A stretch of DNA of 64,000 bases, from positions 3,707,001 to 3,771,000 of the forward strand of contig JADLSH010000220.1 of assembly GCA_016169945.1 (NCBI GenBank), read 5' to 3'. Made by a program: the position numbers and the translations under genes. The notes beneath the pieces were generated by a model, which was given only the letters and a program-made list of their open reading frames with translations, was not told where the DNA came from and searched no databases. Shown one piece after another: positions 31,234 through 40,498 of the stretch (positions within the stretch are counted from its first letter, which is position 1; every line of letters starts with the position of its first letter). Origin of the DNA: Trachythela sp. YZ-2020. Taxonomy: Eukaryota; Cnidaria; Anthozoa; Malacalcyonacea; Clavulariidae.

Positions 31234-32483
31234 GTGTTCCCAGGGCGAGAAGGAAAATTTTTCTTATTAATCTTTCCCTTTTTATTCTCAATTTCCTCAC
31301 TTTGTTTTCTACTCGGTACTTCAAAAAGCGGTAGGTAATTTAACCAATTCGAGGATTTCGTAAGCAAGTTTTCAGGTTGTTGGGACTTTGGTCGATCCGG
31401 TTGTTGTTGGGTTTTTTTGCGCGACCTTACTTTATCAGGATTTGCAACGGGCACAGATCTAGCTTTGTTCTGTGGCTTTGTATGGTACTCATTATTTGAA
31501 CATCGTTCATCGTTCTGGTCGTCGTTCTGAGTTTGCATTTCAATTGATTTACCTTCTAATTGGGTAGATTTAGATGCTGTTTCTAAATTTATGCACATAT
31601 TTGGAAGTGTTAATTGATCATTAATCGCTTCAACGGTTCTAATTCTATCATGGAGTGAAGCTATTGTTTCATTCAGTTCGTCGACTTCGATATTTCTCTC
31701 TCTTACAAACAAAGCTAGGTCCGATTCGAGTCGATTACTTTTATCCTTTTCGCAGGAAAGATCTTGTTTAAGTTGGAATATATTGACATGCTCTCCTGTA
31801 ATTTTGCTAACAACAGAGTCCAATTTAATCTCGAAATTCTTTTGCATAATAACTAGCTCGAGTTTGACCCCTTCGAGTTCGGCGGTCAAAACTCCACAGT
31901 TACAAGCACAGTTATTCAACGCAGTGTGTTCGGTCTGGGAAAGTTTATTAGTCAGAACAGGAGCCAGGCGATGAACAATACCATCTTGTTTATTTTCAAA
32001 CTGGACAGGGGCATCAATAACCGCTTTTCCATTCTTATACGATGCATTAGAGCAGCCAAGCGCGCTCGTAGTGTTTGATTGTGGGTGTTTAACTTCATCA
32101 ATACAATTGCCCTTTCGATTTACTGTATTTTTGACATCACTCATAGACGACAACTCGCAGCGATTGATTAGGTTTTCCTTTGCTTGTTTGCCTATTTTGC
32201 CGTTAAATGTAAGAGTATTCAGTTTACCTGGGTACCATGTTGTATTGAAGTCGACGTTTGCAGCATCAAACTTCTTCGAGCTTCCTCCGAAGGACCGCCA
32301 TTTCCCGTCTAAGCCGAAAGCAGCTTCGATAAAAATTTTCAATGACTCGTAATCTTTACACCATTTTACCCTCGTTCCGTCGTATTTAATTGATTTAATT
32401 GACTCATTTATAATGTTGGGATCCCAACTAGAAGTGTGATTATTAACACTTGTGTTGGAGCTTCCGTGAACGTGACCGTCCAT
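31074..32483 (-). CDS. LINE ORF1 protein (nucleic-acid-binding type)
   Basis: The first ATG of the frame is at 32483 (MDGHVHGSSN), giving 469 residues; two codons upstream the frame begins at a TTG. An N-terminal domain of about 90 residues (near 20-112) contains VKWCKDYESLKIFIEAAFG and LNTLTFNGKIGKQ. Next come a spacer, a CNCG pair near 195, a predicted coiled coil (about 205-290, heptad-like ELEGVKLELVIMQKNFEIKL) and a long basic, Gln/Pro-rich C-terminal half. Such ORF1 proteins form RNA-binding trimers in LINE particles. ORF1 overlaps ORF2 by about 190 bases, with ORF2 in the -1 frame. No zinc knuckle or esterase domain was recognised. The frame is fully intact. Confidence 0.85.
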   Translation of the reverse strand: MDGHVHGSSNTSVNNHTSSWDPNIINESIKSIKYDGTRVKWCKDYESLKIFIEAAFGLDGKWRSFGGSSKKFDAANVDFNTTWYPGKLNTLTFNGKIGKQAKENLINRCELSSMSDVKNTVNRKGNCIDEVKHPQSNTTSALGCSNASYKNGKAVIDAPVQFENKQDGIVHRLAPVLTNKLSQTEHTALNNCACNCGVLTAELEGVKLELVIMQKNFEIKLDSVVSKITGEHVNIFQLKQDLSCEKDKSNRLESDLALFVRERNIEVDELNETIASLHDRIRTVEAINDQLTLPNMCINLETASKSTQLEGKSIEMQTQNDDQNDERCSNNEYHTKPQNKARSVPVANPDKVRSRKKTQQQPDRPKSQQPENLLTKSSNWLNYLPLFEVPSRKQSEEIENKKGKINKKNFPSRPGNTCSYIDYHFPTRNYYPPFRKHRGSWHSTHPPSYQDRREVWLKYLVFVRQALRT

Positions 32484-32560
32484 CGTCAAGCTTCGAAAAA
32501 AAGGGGTAAATATTACGCCCGATATTTTTAATGTAAATATATTATAATATAATTATTATT

Positions 32561-32981
32561 AGAATAACTTTTTACTTAAATAGAAACCGATACCACGTTG
32601 TCCATTGAATGTCATTACAAAACCGCATTAAAAAACAATCTTTCAAATCACGTATGAAAATGTTAGAAAAGTTAAAAGAACGCAACAACTTAACTTTAAA
32701 GTCCAACTTGCGGGATTCCGATTCCGAGCAGGGTATACACACCGTCAGGGCCGTCCTTAGGAATTTTTACAGAGGTGGGGGGGGAGGGGGGGTGTAAGGC
32801 CATTTCAACCGACTGACAAATAAACTTGTGCCGACTATATCCTATCGAGTTTTCCTTGCAGGTCTTCAAATGACGCCCGCTAATATCGCACTCCCATTGC
32901 AGAATACAAACGCGATGACATAGCAGATATAATGCTATTTTACTAAATTTATGTGGTTCTGCCTGATATCATAAGTTTCTG
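32561..32981. other. LINE leader or spacer, no separate gene
   Basis: Basic short frame at 32609-32797 without domains. The 5' part may belong to the LINE leader. A G-rich run lies at 32776-32793, next to cagggccgtccttagg, which resembles hAT-like element ends. Confidence 0.4.
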
Positions 32982-33140
32982 AAGCAGAGTTCGTCAATCA
33001 AAACTTTTTGTTTTGCTCGTAATAACATTTTTGGGCGTGGTAGCAAACTAATTGTTTTGTATGAAAACAATTAGTTTGATACCGCGCCCCCTAATGTTAT
33101 TACGATCAAAACGAAACGTTTTGGTTGACAAACTCAGCTT
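32982..33140. mobile_element. Hairpin MITE, about 159 bp
   Basis: The arms aagcagagttcgtcaatcaa and its diverged complement ending actcagctt pair over about 75 bases around a gtatg loop (aaacaattagtttg versus caaactaattgtttt). Non-autonomous. Confidence 0.75.
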
Positions 33141-33353
33141 TGACGAACTCAATTAAGACAAGTGCTCAGAAATGCATGGTCGTTTACATGTAATTGCCAT
33201 ACAAGCCAAATTTGTTTATCTTGGTTGTAAATCCCTTTACTCCGCTTTTGATTTAATTTTCTTTATTGTAGCAGTACATGATTCAAATATCCAAGTAATC
33301 GACACTTGTTAGTTTTGGGGAAAAGCTATATAAATACGTGTATTTCATTTTAG

Positions 33354-34289
33354 TATCCGCGGCTGTACGATTCATTAATCTCCACCATGGCAAAGTATTT
33401 TACAAACAGGAATACATATGCAATGATAGCACTAGACAATTGGTTATAAAAGACTATGGATGGATTAACATGGAAGCAAAGACAAGTGTCCAAATACATA
33501 AGAAATATGGCTGGGTTAAACGTGAGGAAACAGCAGCCAAGAAAATGCAAGATCAAAATGGAGAGGTTTCTATAAAGAATAAAGCTACCAGAAAAGCGTT
33601 AAATCTTATAAAAGACAAGGACAATCCAACTCGAATTGGATATGGCTTTTTGGTGGGTACCGTTACATACTAAGTTGATAGTGGGATTCCAAACTTAACG
33701 CTGACAATCTAGTCGCTCTAGTACATCCTTAACATCTTTATCAGATACAAACTGGTATACACTTTTGAAATAATAATTTTAATCAGATTATTCGAAAAAG
33801 CACAGGAAAGGATTAACTCCCACATGTTTAATTTTCTCTCTCTACTCTGGTTTAAGTACAGTGAATGGATGTAATTCCGAACAAACTACATCAGTTGACG
33901 ACCTAACGTTTCAACACTCAGAATGAAATTTGTTCGACGATTCCATCTACTGAACCAAATGAGGGAGAAAAAACGCGTTTGTTATTACAGGTGCATGGTT
34001 TTTGTGAACTCACATACTCTAAATCATAATCACCCCTCCCCTATACTGAATAAATAATTTTATGTATTAGATGTTTATGAACTTTTGTTTCCCCTAGCAA
34101 CCATTTGCAGTGGATCTTCATGAAATCTACGAAGGGAATATATATGGTAAACCAGTTTTTGAATTATCTGATCCAGGCAAAGATCGAAATCTCAACATGT
34201 TCCAGTTAATTGTCCAAATGAAATTTATTGATGGCTCGAAAAGCGTAAAATTTATCAGTCCAACGTTCAACTTGAGGGACATATTCTAA
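33354..34289 (+). CDS. Two-exon gene, protein not recognised
   Basis: Exon 33354-33652 follows a tttcattttag acceptor and ends at TTTTTG|gtgggt. The next exon, 34098-34289, follows tttcccctag and ends in TAA. Both junctions are phase 0, giving IGYGFL|QPFAVDLHEIYEG. Together they encode at least 162 residues with ordinary protein composition: two related DYGWINMEAK / KYGWVKREET segments, a Lys-rich middle (NKATRKALNLIKDKDN), and a C-terminus with FELSDPGKDRNLNMFQLIVQ and ending NLRDIF. The 5' end is unresolved. No ATG precedes codon YGWINM (33469) in frame, so either an upstream exon exists or translation starts there. A TATATAA lies at 33329. No family was recognised and no signal peptide is seen. 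It is the strongest non-transposon gene candidate. Confidence 0.6.
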
Positions 34290-34625
34290 ACGTCGTTTCT
34301 GTCCTGTTATTATATATACTGTGGCCTATGGTGTAGGTTTCTTTTTGGGTTGAAATTGGTTTACAATACATGATTGTGACTATGAGTGTGCTCTGATAAG
34401 CTATGTGTTTACAGCTAAATATGGCAATTAAGCAAGTTAAAAATAACTGAGTTATCTGCTTGAAAATAACTGATTTATCTGTGTCAGTTCATAACTCAGT
34501 TGTTTTTAGGTTGAACCCGCGTGCGATATGATCTAGTGAGCAGTAGCTTTACGTGCCTGACAAAAAATAAACAGTTTTCTCTTTACTAAACTGATTTTTC
34601 TTGCCACACGCCCACACGTACGTCG
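34290..34625. other. 3' flank of the two-exon gene and array border
   Basis: Contains an aataaa poly(A)-type signal near 34567 and an imperfect hairpin (aaaataactgagttat against ataactcagttgttttt, about 34440-34508). Otherwise non-coding. Confidence 0.5.
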
Positions 34626-34823
34626 CCGCTCCTGCAAAAGTATAATCAAATTCTCACGATTATCACGTTCTTAATGTCATTTAAAATAAATAATCTTTCG
34701 AGCAAGTTATAAAGAACGTTCAACTTTGGTGGTTCATTTCTGGCATGATACTATTTCTTGATCTTGTAGACTTTAACTATTTCTAGTTTTTAAGTTGACA
34801 CATTTAGTATTTCGCTCGCAATT

Positions 34824-35087
34824 TTACAGTATACACCGGAACACTTGGACATCAATTTTCCGCCAGGCAAATTCCCGCGGTGTTCCTTCAGTGTCTCTGC
34901 TCTTTAACATGTCTATGCAATCTGGTACTTTTCCTGATGAATGACTTTTCCTGAGACAGATAAAGAAAATTACCAAAGCAATTTCCTTACTTCCCAACAT
35001 CTTTAAAGTACTATAGAACGCTGTGTTCGTCATTACATCAACCCAAAACAACAACAAACATGGTTTTCTTCCCGGTACATACGCCAT
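34824..35087 (-). CDS. Short ATG frame in the array unit, not recognised
   Basis: An 87-codon frame with a true ATG (MAYVPGRKPCLLLFWVDVMT ... VFRCIL) is present intact in every copy (also 42250-42513, 49662-49925, 57073-57336). It contains a hydrophobic stretch (ALVIFFICL) and a CCAAT-type motif (gccaatcag, minus strand) about 70 bases upstream. Conservation among copies means little because the whole unit is nearly identical. One copy differs by S to R at the GSKEI segment. It may be a chance frame. Confidence 0.25.
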   Translation of the reverse strand: MAYVPGRKPCLLLFWVDVMTNTAFYSTLKMLGSKEIALVIFFICLRKSHSSGKVPDCIDMLKSRDTEGTPREFAWRKIDVQVFRCIL

Positions 35088-35753
35088 TTTATTTTTTTAT
35101 TTGTGTATAGCTATTCATATTTTTTTGATTTTCTGCAATCTGATTGGCTGCGTGAGCGAGCAGCTTTTTACGATATTTGACCGTGGTCCAAAGAGTTATT
35201 TTTTTGAAAATTTTTGTTTAGAAAAGGAGTGAAAAACATTTGAAAAACAAAAAATTCCCCCAAAATATGCTTGGATTATATTAAACTTAGTCATTAACTC
35301 CCTAGACGATGTCAAAATTTTAATCTAGCTTAAATTTTATGTTAAAAATGAAATATAGTATAAATATAAACAATTTAAAGCTACGGCTTTCGGCTTGGCC
35401 GACATGCAGCATGCATCATATCTTTTGAGAATTTGCTGTGATTTGGTTTCTAAAATTTATAAAAAATAACCATAACAAAAAGTTCAATTGAAAACAAGAC
35501 ATTTCCTCCAAGAAAACAAGATAAACAGCAGTGTGAACATGTTTTTTCATCTTAAACAGCGTTTCAATTCTACAAAAAACAACATGTTTTCGACAGAGTA
35601 AAGTCGAAGCCCTGCTCAAATCTGGCAGTTTTAACAAGTTTAAACGATTAAAAAACCACGCATAAACAAAAATTGAATAAACAGGCATACCTTTTTCATC
35701 GTTTCTTGAAATATTTGGAAAATTATAGTCCAAAAACAATGCAAATTCCTAAC

Positions 35754-35897
35754 CTTGTGCAAATTCCGAGGCAAATTCAGTTGACGGTGAATCACTACCT
35801 AGACTAGTCACCGGGTTAACAAGGCGGTTTGAACACTTCAACAGCAACACGAAAACACTTGAAAGCCAAAAAGTGAGAAAAATATCACAGCTGCCAT
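35754..35897 (-). other. Signal-peptide-like exon candidate with a variable T-run
   Basis: An ATG at 35897 (complement) opens MAAVIFFSLF. A hydrophobic continuation (SVFVLLLKCSNRLVNPVTSL) lies in another frame after a run of five T, which is four T in copy 2. None of the four observed versions joins them. A CAAG|gttagg donor-like site follows at about 35755. It could be a decayed secreted-protein exon or a chance. Confidence 0.2.
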
Positions 35898-36076
35898 AAT
35901 CTTGAGTAAAATATAATGTAGAAAGATATATTCCTTCAAGATTTTTGACTGCCGGCTTTCATATTTAGGAACATGCTTTGATTAGGCAACGCCACTGATC
36001 TCGAACAACACTGGATTTTTTTATAAATTTTAAATTTGCCATGAAGGGAAAAAATGAAAACGTTATTTAGCGTTTA

Positions 36077-36185
36077 GGTCAGTCCTACTGGAAAAATATT
36101 TTCCCTCGGCCTCAGAAGCGTCCCTCGACCTTCGGTCTCGGGTCGCTTCTGAGACCTCGAGAAAATATTTTTCCAGTACTGACCT
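36077..36185. repeat. 109-bp palindrome in the array unit
   Basis: ggtcagtcctactggaaaaa pairs with its complement ending actgacc, and cagaagcg pairs with cgcttctg around a ccttcggtctcgg core. Repeated at about 43500-43608, 50911-51017 and 58325-58430. It resembles a small foldback element. Confidence 0.8.
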
Positions 36186-37445
36186 CCCACCCGGTAAATA
36201 ACATATATGTATTTCTAGTAGTTTAAATTGAATTATAATGCCTTTTACGGGGCCTTTTTACGAATTTTGAAGTAGTGAAGAGTTATTAAGGATAAGTGAC
36301 TTACCTAGGAGGGGTGACATGAAAATTGCGCATTCTTAGGGCCTGATCGATTGCTTGCATCGACATTTTCAGATATTACATCTAGACAGTTTGAATTATC
36401 AGCAAAAAGAAAGGTTTGGTTTTAGAAACATTACAACACTCTTGTGGACTAAGTTATCTTATATTCGACAAAGGGACCTTCACTGGGGGGGGGAGTTTAC
36501 TGGACGGGAGCCAACTTAAGGAAACTATGTACATTTATCAAAATGCTATATTTAATAAATACAGTATATGGGCCCAATTCAAATATTAGCTGTTAGTGAA
36601 AGCAATATCGTGATCCACTCTGTAGAAGTATGCGGAAATACAGCCATAGACTAGTCAAAATTTCCCACTTATATTGTATAGTCATTGAACTGATATTTCC
36701 ATAATAAGCAATGATGGATGGCTCGAACAGTGTTGAAGTACTGCCTATAATCAAAATACTTCTATTTATATTAATAAGTCACTATAAATTTTTGCAGGCA
36801 GGTAGCGCAATGATTTCAAATTTACTGTGGTCTACTATCTACACAATTAAAATCAAAATGAAATATTAAATATCTGCATGGGCTCAATCAAAATGTTTGC
36901 TCTCAGTGTCTGTTCAATATGAAAACAAAATTGTGCCCTACTCAACAAAGGTATGGGGAAATACAGCCATATTCCTAGTAGATTTATGTATTTTGTTTAA
37001 TAATAGCTGTTTTCGGCATTTCCTCGTAACTGCATGTAGCGACGAAGTCATGTTCCACGATGTGAAATAGTCTGCATCGATCTTCCTTGTATATCGTGTG
37101 CTGAATGCAAATCAGTGTTTTCTGATTGTACAGACAAATCGCTTCTCTTTATTACAGTACCTCTGCCACCTTGATATGTTCGCGACCGTTACGACAAAAT
37201 GGGCAATCAGTTACGTTTTATTTATAAAAGTTATTTAAAAACGATAGCCGTTGAGCTATTGCTGCTTTTCAAGGGATCGTTTGATATAATACTATAAAAT
37301 ATTAATAACTATTTACACAAATAAGTCATGTTAGATGAAACAATATTGATTACTCATGCATGTTGCAATATTTATGAGCATCATCAACAGTCATTTAATC
37401 TGTGGAAAAATAATTGTCGATTAAACTTTTAAAATGAATTGTTGA

Positions 37446-39250
37446 TAGCTACTCATACCCGTTGACAATGTCAATGGGTAAGTTGTTCCAGGCACAAGCT
37501 CCTCGGTATGAAAAGGATCTTTTCATAAAATTAGTTTTAAGTTTACCAAACACTAGCTTGCGCATGTTGCTCCGCATTTCGTAATTGTTATTTTGGCTAT
37601 GAGAGAACATGGTAGAGACGTACTCCGGCGCAATACAACGGATAGCCTTGAATGTCATTAAAATTTCCCTTTTCATAAGAGTAGACTCAATTGGAGTCCA
37701 TCCTAGAATCCGAAAGATTGTTTTTGACTTTATTTCGTTTGAACTAGTTATGACACGAGCGGCCCTTTTTTGCATCTTGTACAGTTTCTCAAGATTCGTT
37801 CGATTTCCGTCATTCCAGACGGACGAACAATAATTATGTAAAGTAAGGGACTACTAAAGAGTTGTACATACGAATTAATTCATTTTGAGATACAAAAGCT
37901 TTAGCTCTTCTTAGAAGAGCCACAGTACTCGAAAGTTTCTTACATTGAGCATTAGTGTGTTCCTTCCATTTTAATTATTCGTCAATTATAATCCCCAAGA
38001 CCTCTTTCTGTTTAACTTGTTCAATAAGTGAATCATTAATTAGTATTTGGAGGTTTTCAGGGATTTGGTTAAATTTCTTTTTGAGGCTATCAACATAAAT
38101 TCAGTTTACTCAGTATTTAATGTTAATTTGTTGGCCTCGAGTCATTTACTTACATTACTCAAGTCGGAGTTTAATTTGTATTCAATTTCTGCAGTTGACA
38201 CTCCAGAACACGTCAAGTTTGTATCGTCTGCAAACATTGCAGATGCTTGAGTGTGTTCGAGGCAGTTCGGTAAATCGTTTATGTATATAGAAAATAGCAA
38301 TGGCCCCAGATTAGTCCCTTGTGGAACCCCACATTGGATTGTTTTTTGTTCTGATTTTACGTTATTGAGTACGCAGACTTGTTTCCTGTTGTTCAAGTAT
38401 GACTTAAATAGTTTTTGGGCTACCCTTTTATTCCATATTGTTCCAGTTTCCGCAGAAGAATACAATGGTCGACCGTGTCAAATGCTTTTTTAAAGTCTAC
38501 GAAAAGAACCCCGTTGATTAGACCCTTATCCATATTTAATAGCCATTGGTTAGTGCAATGTAAAAGAGTTTCTGTGGAGTGACATGGGCGAAAGTCGGTT
38601 GCTGTTCGCAGATGATGTTGTTTCTGTTAATATACAAGCTTAATTGATCGCAAATGAGTTTTTCTAAGATTTTGGCCAATGCAGGAATCACAGATATAGG
38701 TCTATAATTTCCGCACTCAGCCTTGTCTCCTTTCTTGTGAATTGGAATTACTTTTGCAAGTTTTAAGTCCTCTGGAAAAGTTCCAGTTTTTAATACAAGG
38801 TTGAATACATGCAATAAGGAATCAAATATCGTATTTCCAGCTGCTTTAATAAGTTTGTTTGGTATTTTGTCTAAACCGGGCGCTTTATTCAGGTTTATTT
38901 TACCAACTGTGGTAGCTAAATCTTCCTTTGTTATAGTCGCAAACCTAAATTCTGCCGAGCAAGGCTGGGTGAATTGTATTGGGGTTTTTTTTGTTAAAGG
39001 AATACTTGATGCAAGTTTTGGTCCGATCTCAGCAAAGTAGCTGTTAAATGCATTTGTTATGTTTACATCGCCTGTTACATTTTCATCTTCAATTTTTATG
39101 TCATTAATAGTGGTTGTTTTCGGCGTTTTATTCAGTAGTTTATTAATTATCCCCCAGCTTTCTTTACTGTTTTTACTGTTTTCCAGGTTTGTCTTGAAGT
39201 ACTGAGTTTTCGCTTTATGTGAATTTTCGTTAATGTGATTAATGTGATTA
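37446..39250 (-). pseudogene. LINE RT remnant, array copy 1
   Basis: On the minus strand, 5'-truncated at 39250 (border of the TIR element). A linker with SKESWGIINKLLNKTP comes first, then NLNKAPGLDKIPNKLIKAAG, KVIPIHKKGDKAECGNYRP, motif A VDFKKAFDTVDH, motif B CGVPQGTNLGPLLF, motif C MFADDTNL, and the C-terminal MQKRAARVITSS ... RSFSYRGACAWNNLPIDI ending at 37449. The family differs from the LINE at 28 kb. Frameshifts separate the blocks. This copy adds a 3-base insertion giving ASAMFADD and a frameshift after CEQQ. The C-terminal frame of 108 residues is intact. Confidence 0.85.
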
Positions 39251-39784
39251 GCGAAAGGCTTGCTGGGAATCGCTAAAATATCTTGCTGGGAATCGCCAAG
39301 AATTTGACAAACCTCAGTGGATTCTTAAGAAATTAGCAATAATAATTTCAGAGTAGAAATGTATTAAATGTTTTGTGGGCTGTTCTTTGTGGGTAATTCC
39401 TTTGAGAGTTTTTATGCATCAGTGGCTCAGAGCTGTGAATGAATCAAGGTGGCATTTATGGCTGACATACAATTTTGTGATGGAACAAGTTCGAGGCATT
39501 TTCCACTACGTTATAACGACAGGAGTCACGAATAATCATAAGTTTTGCAGCACGTTTAATTGCAAATTGGTATACAGGGTGTATAAAAAACAAATCTTTC
39601 GAAATTAACATATTATTCTTAACCATAAGATTTTATACCCTTGGAAATTTAAAATGCCTTCTAATCGTATGAGTAGCATAAAGTCTTGTACTTAAGAACA
39701 ATATGTTAATTTCTTAGGAATCCACTGAGGTTTGTCAAATTCTTGGTCCATTAATTTTTTGGCGATTCCCAGCAAGCCTTTCGC
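39251..39784. mobile_element. 0.53-kb TIR element, array copy 1
   Basis: The termini gcgaaaggcttgctgggaat and its complement ending gcctttcgc pair for about 75 bases (through caaacctcagtggattc). The left end carries a duplicated cttgctgggaatcgc. It has a 77-91-codon plus-strand frame (from 39375) without a domain. No clear target duplication is seen. Non-autonomous. Confidence 0.7.
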
Positions 39785-40398
39785 GCTCGCGTATTCGACT
39801 TTTCCGCTTTGCTCGGGGACAACCTTAATTGAAATAGCTGTATGCAGACCATACAACACTGAGTCATACTCAAAAATAATTTATTTCTGAAACACTAAAT
39901 TAAAATTATGACGTAATGTCAACAGATATGTCAACAGCGCTTGACGCTAATATATCTGGCATGTTTCTATGCAATATGAAACCATGAAACCAAACATTGC
40001 AATCAGTTCTGCTGAACTATGCGGAAGTAGAAACTGCAGTCATATTAACATAATTATAGAGTATTGTGTCAGTAAAAAATCTGCATATACTAGCATGTCG
40101 CTAGACAGCACTGAAAAACGTCCAAAGGTAAAATATAAAGGGGAATTGAATACGAAATACAAGACAGTTCAGATGGTATGATTTCTTACAAATAAAATAA
40201 TCTAAAGTGAATGAGTTTTCTATTTGGATTTGTACAGGCCGAGACAAGCTCTAAACACGTGCGACGCCGACAGGCATTAATTCCGCCGCTTGACACAGGT
40301 TTGTTTGTATTTCATATGACAAATTGACAATAACGAGAAATTTCGGATTTTGAAGCCACTTAATGCGAGTTAAAGATTATACAATTACTTTATGGTTT

Positions 40399-40498
40399 CC
40401 GTGTTTGGATGGCCTGATCCAAACACGCGGGAATGTTGCGAGAGTTAAGAAAAGCGCGCGATAGTCTTCCGTGTTTGGATGGCCTGATCCAAACACGG
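40399..40498. repeat. Twin 30-bp hairpins, 70 bp apart
   Basis: ccgtgtttggat, ggcctg, atccaaacacg(g) occurs twice, at 40399 and 40469, each a perfect 11-12-bp stem. A ccaatcagagcacgcg stretch follows. Present in all four copies (about 47817, 55224 and 62619 onward). Confidence 0.85.

Larger units (their letters stand above)
27553..32560 (-). mobile_element. Nearly complete LINE (non-LTR retrotransposon)
   Basis: Transcribed on the minus strand. An AT-rich 5' leader (upper limit uncertain, about 32500-32750) leads to ORF1, then an overlapping ORF2 with endonuclease and RT, a C-terminal region, a 0.28-kb 3' UTR, and an ATT/TAA tail at about 27553-27582. The endonuclease type, the C-terminal KRALRII ... 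TERF region and the microsatellite tail point to the CR1/L2 group. It is the best-preserved mobile element in the window, though frameshifted in ORF2. Confidence 0.85.

Noticed and set aside
34941..34985. 40-bp intron-like gtaagg...ctgtctcag on the minus strand within 34824-35087
   Set aside because: Splicing it would put a stop almost at once, while the unspliced frame stays open.
39375..39608. 77-91-codon frame inside the 0.53-kb TIR element
   Set aside because: Does not resemble a transposase, and its length changes among copies through single-base indels.
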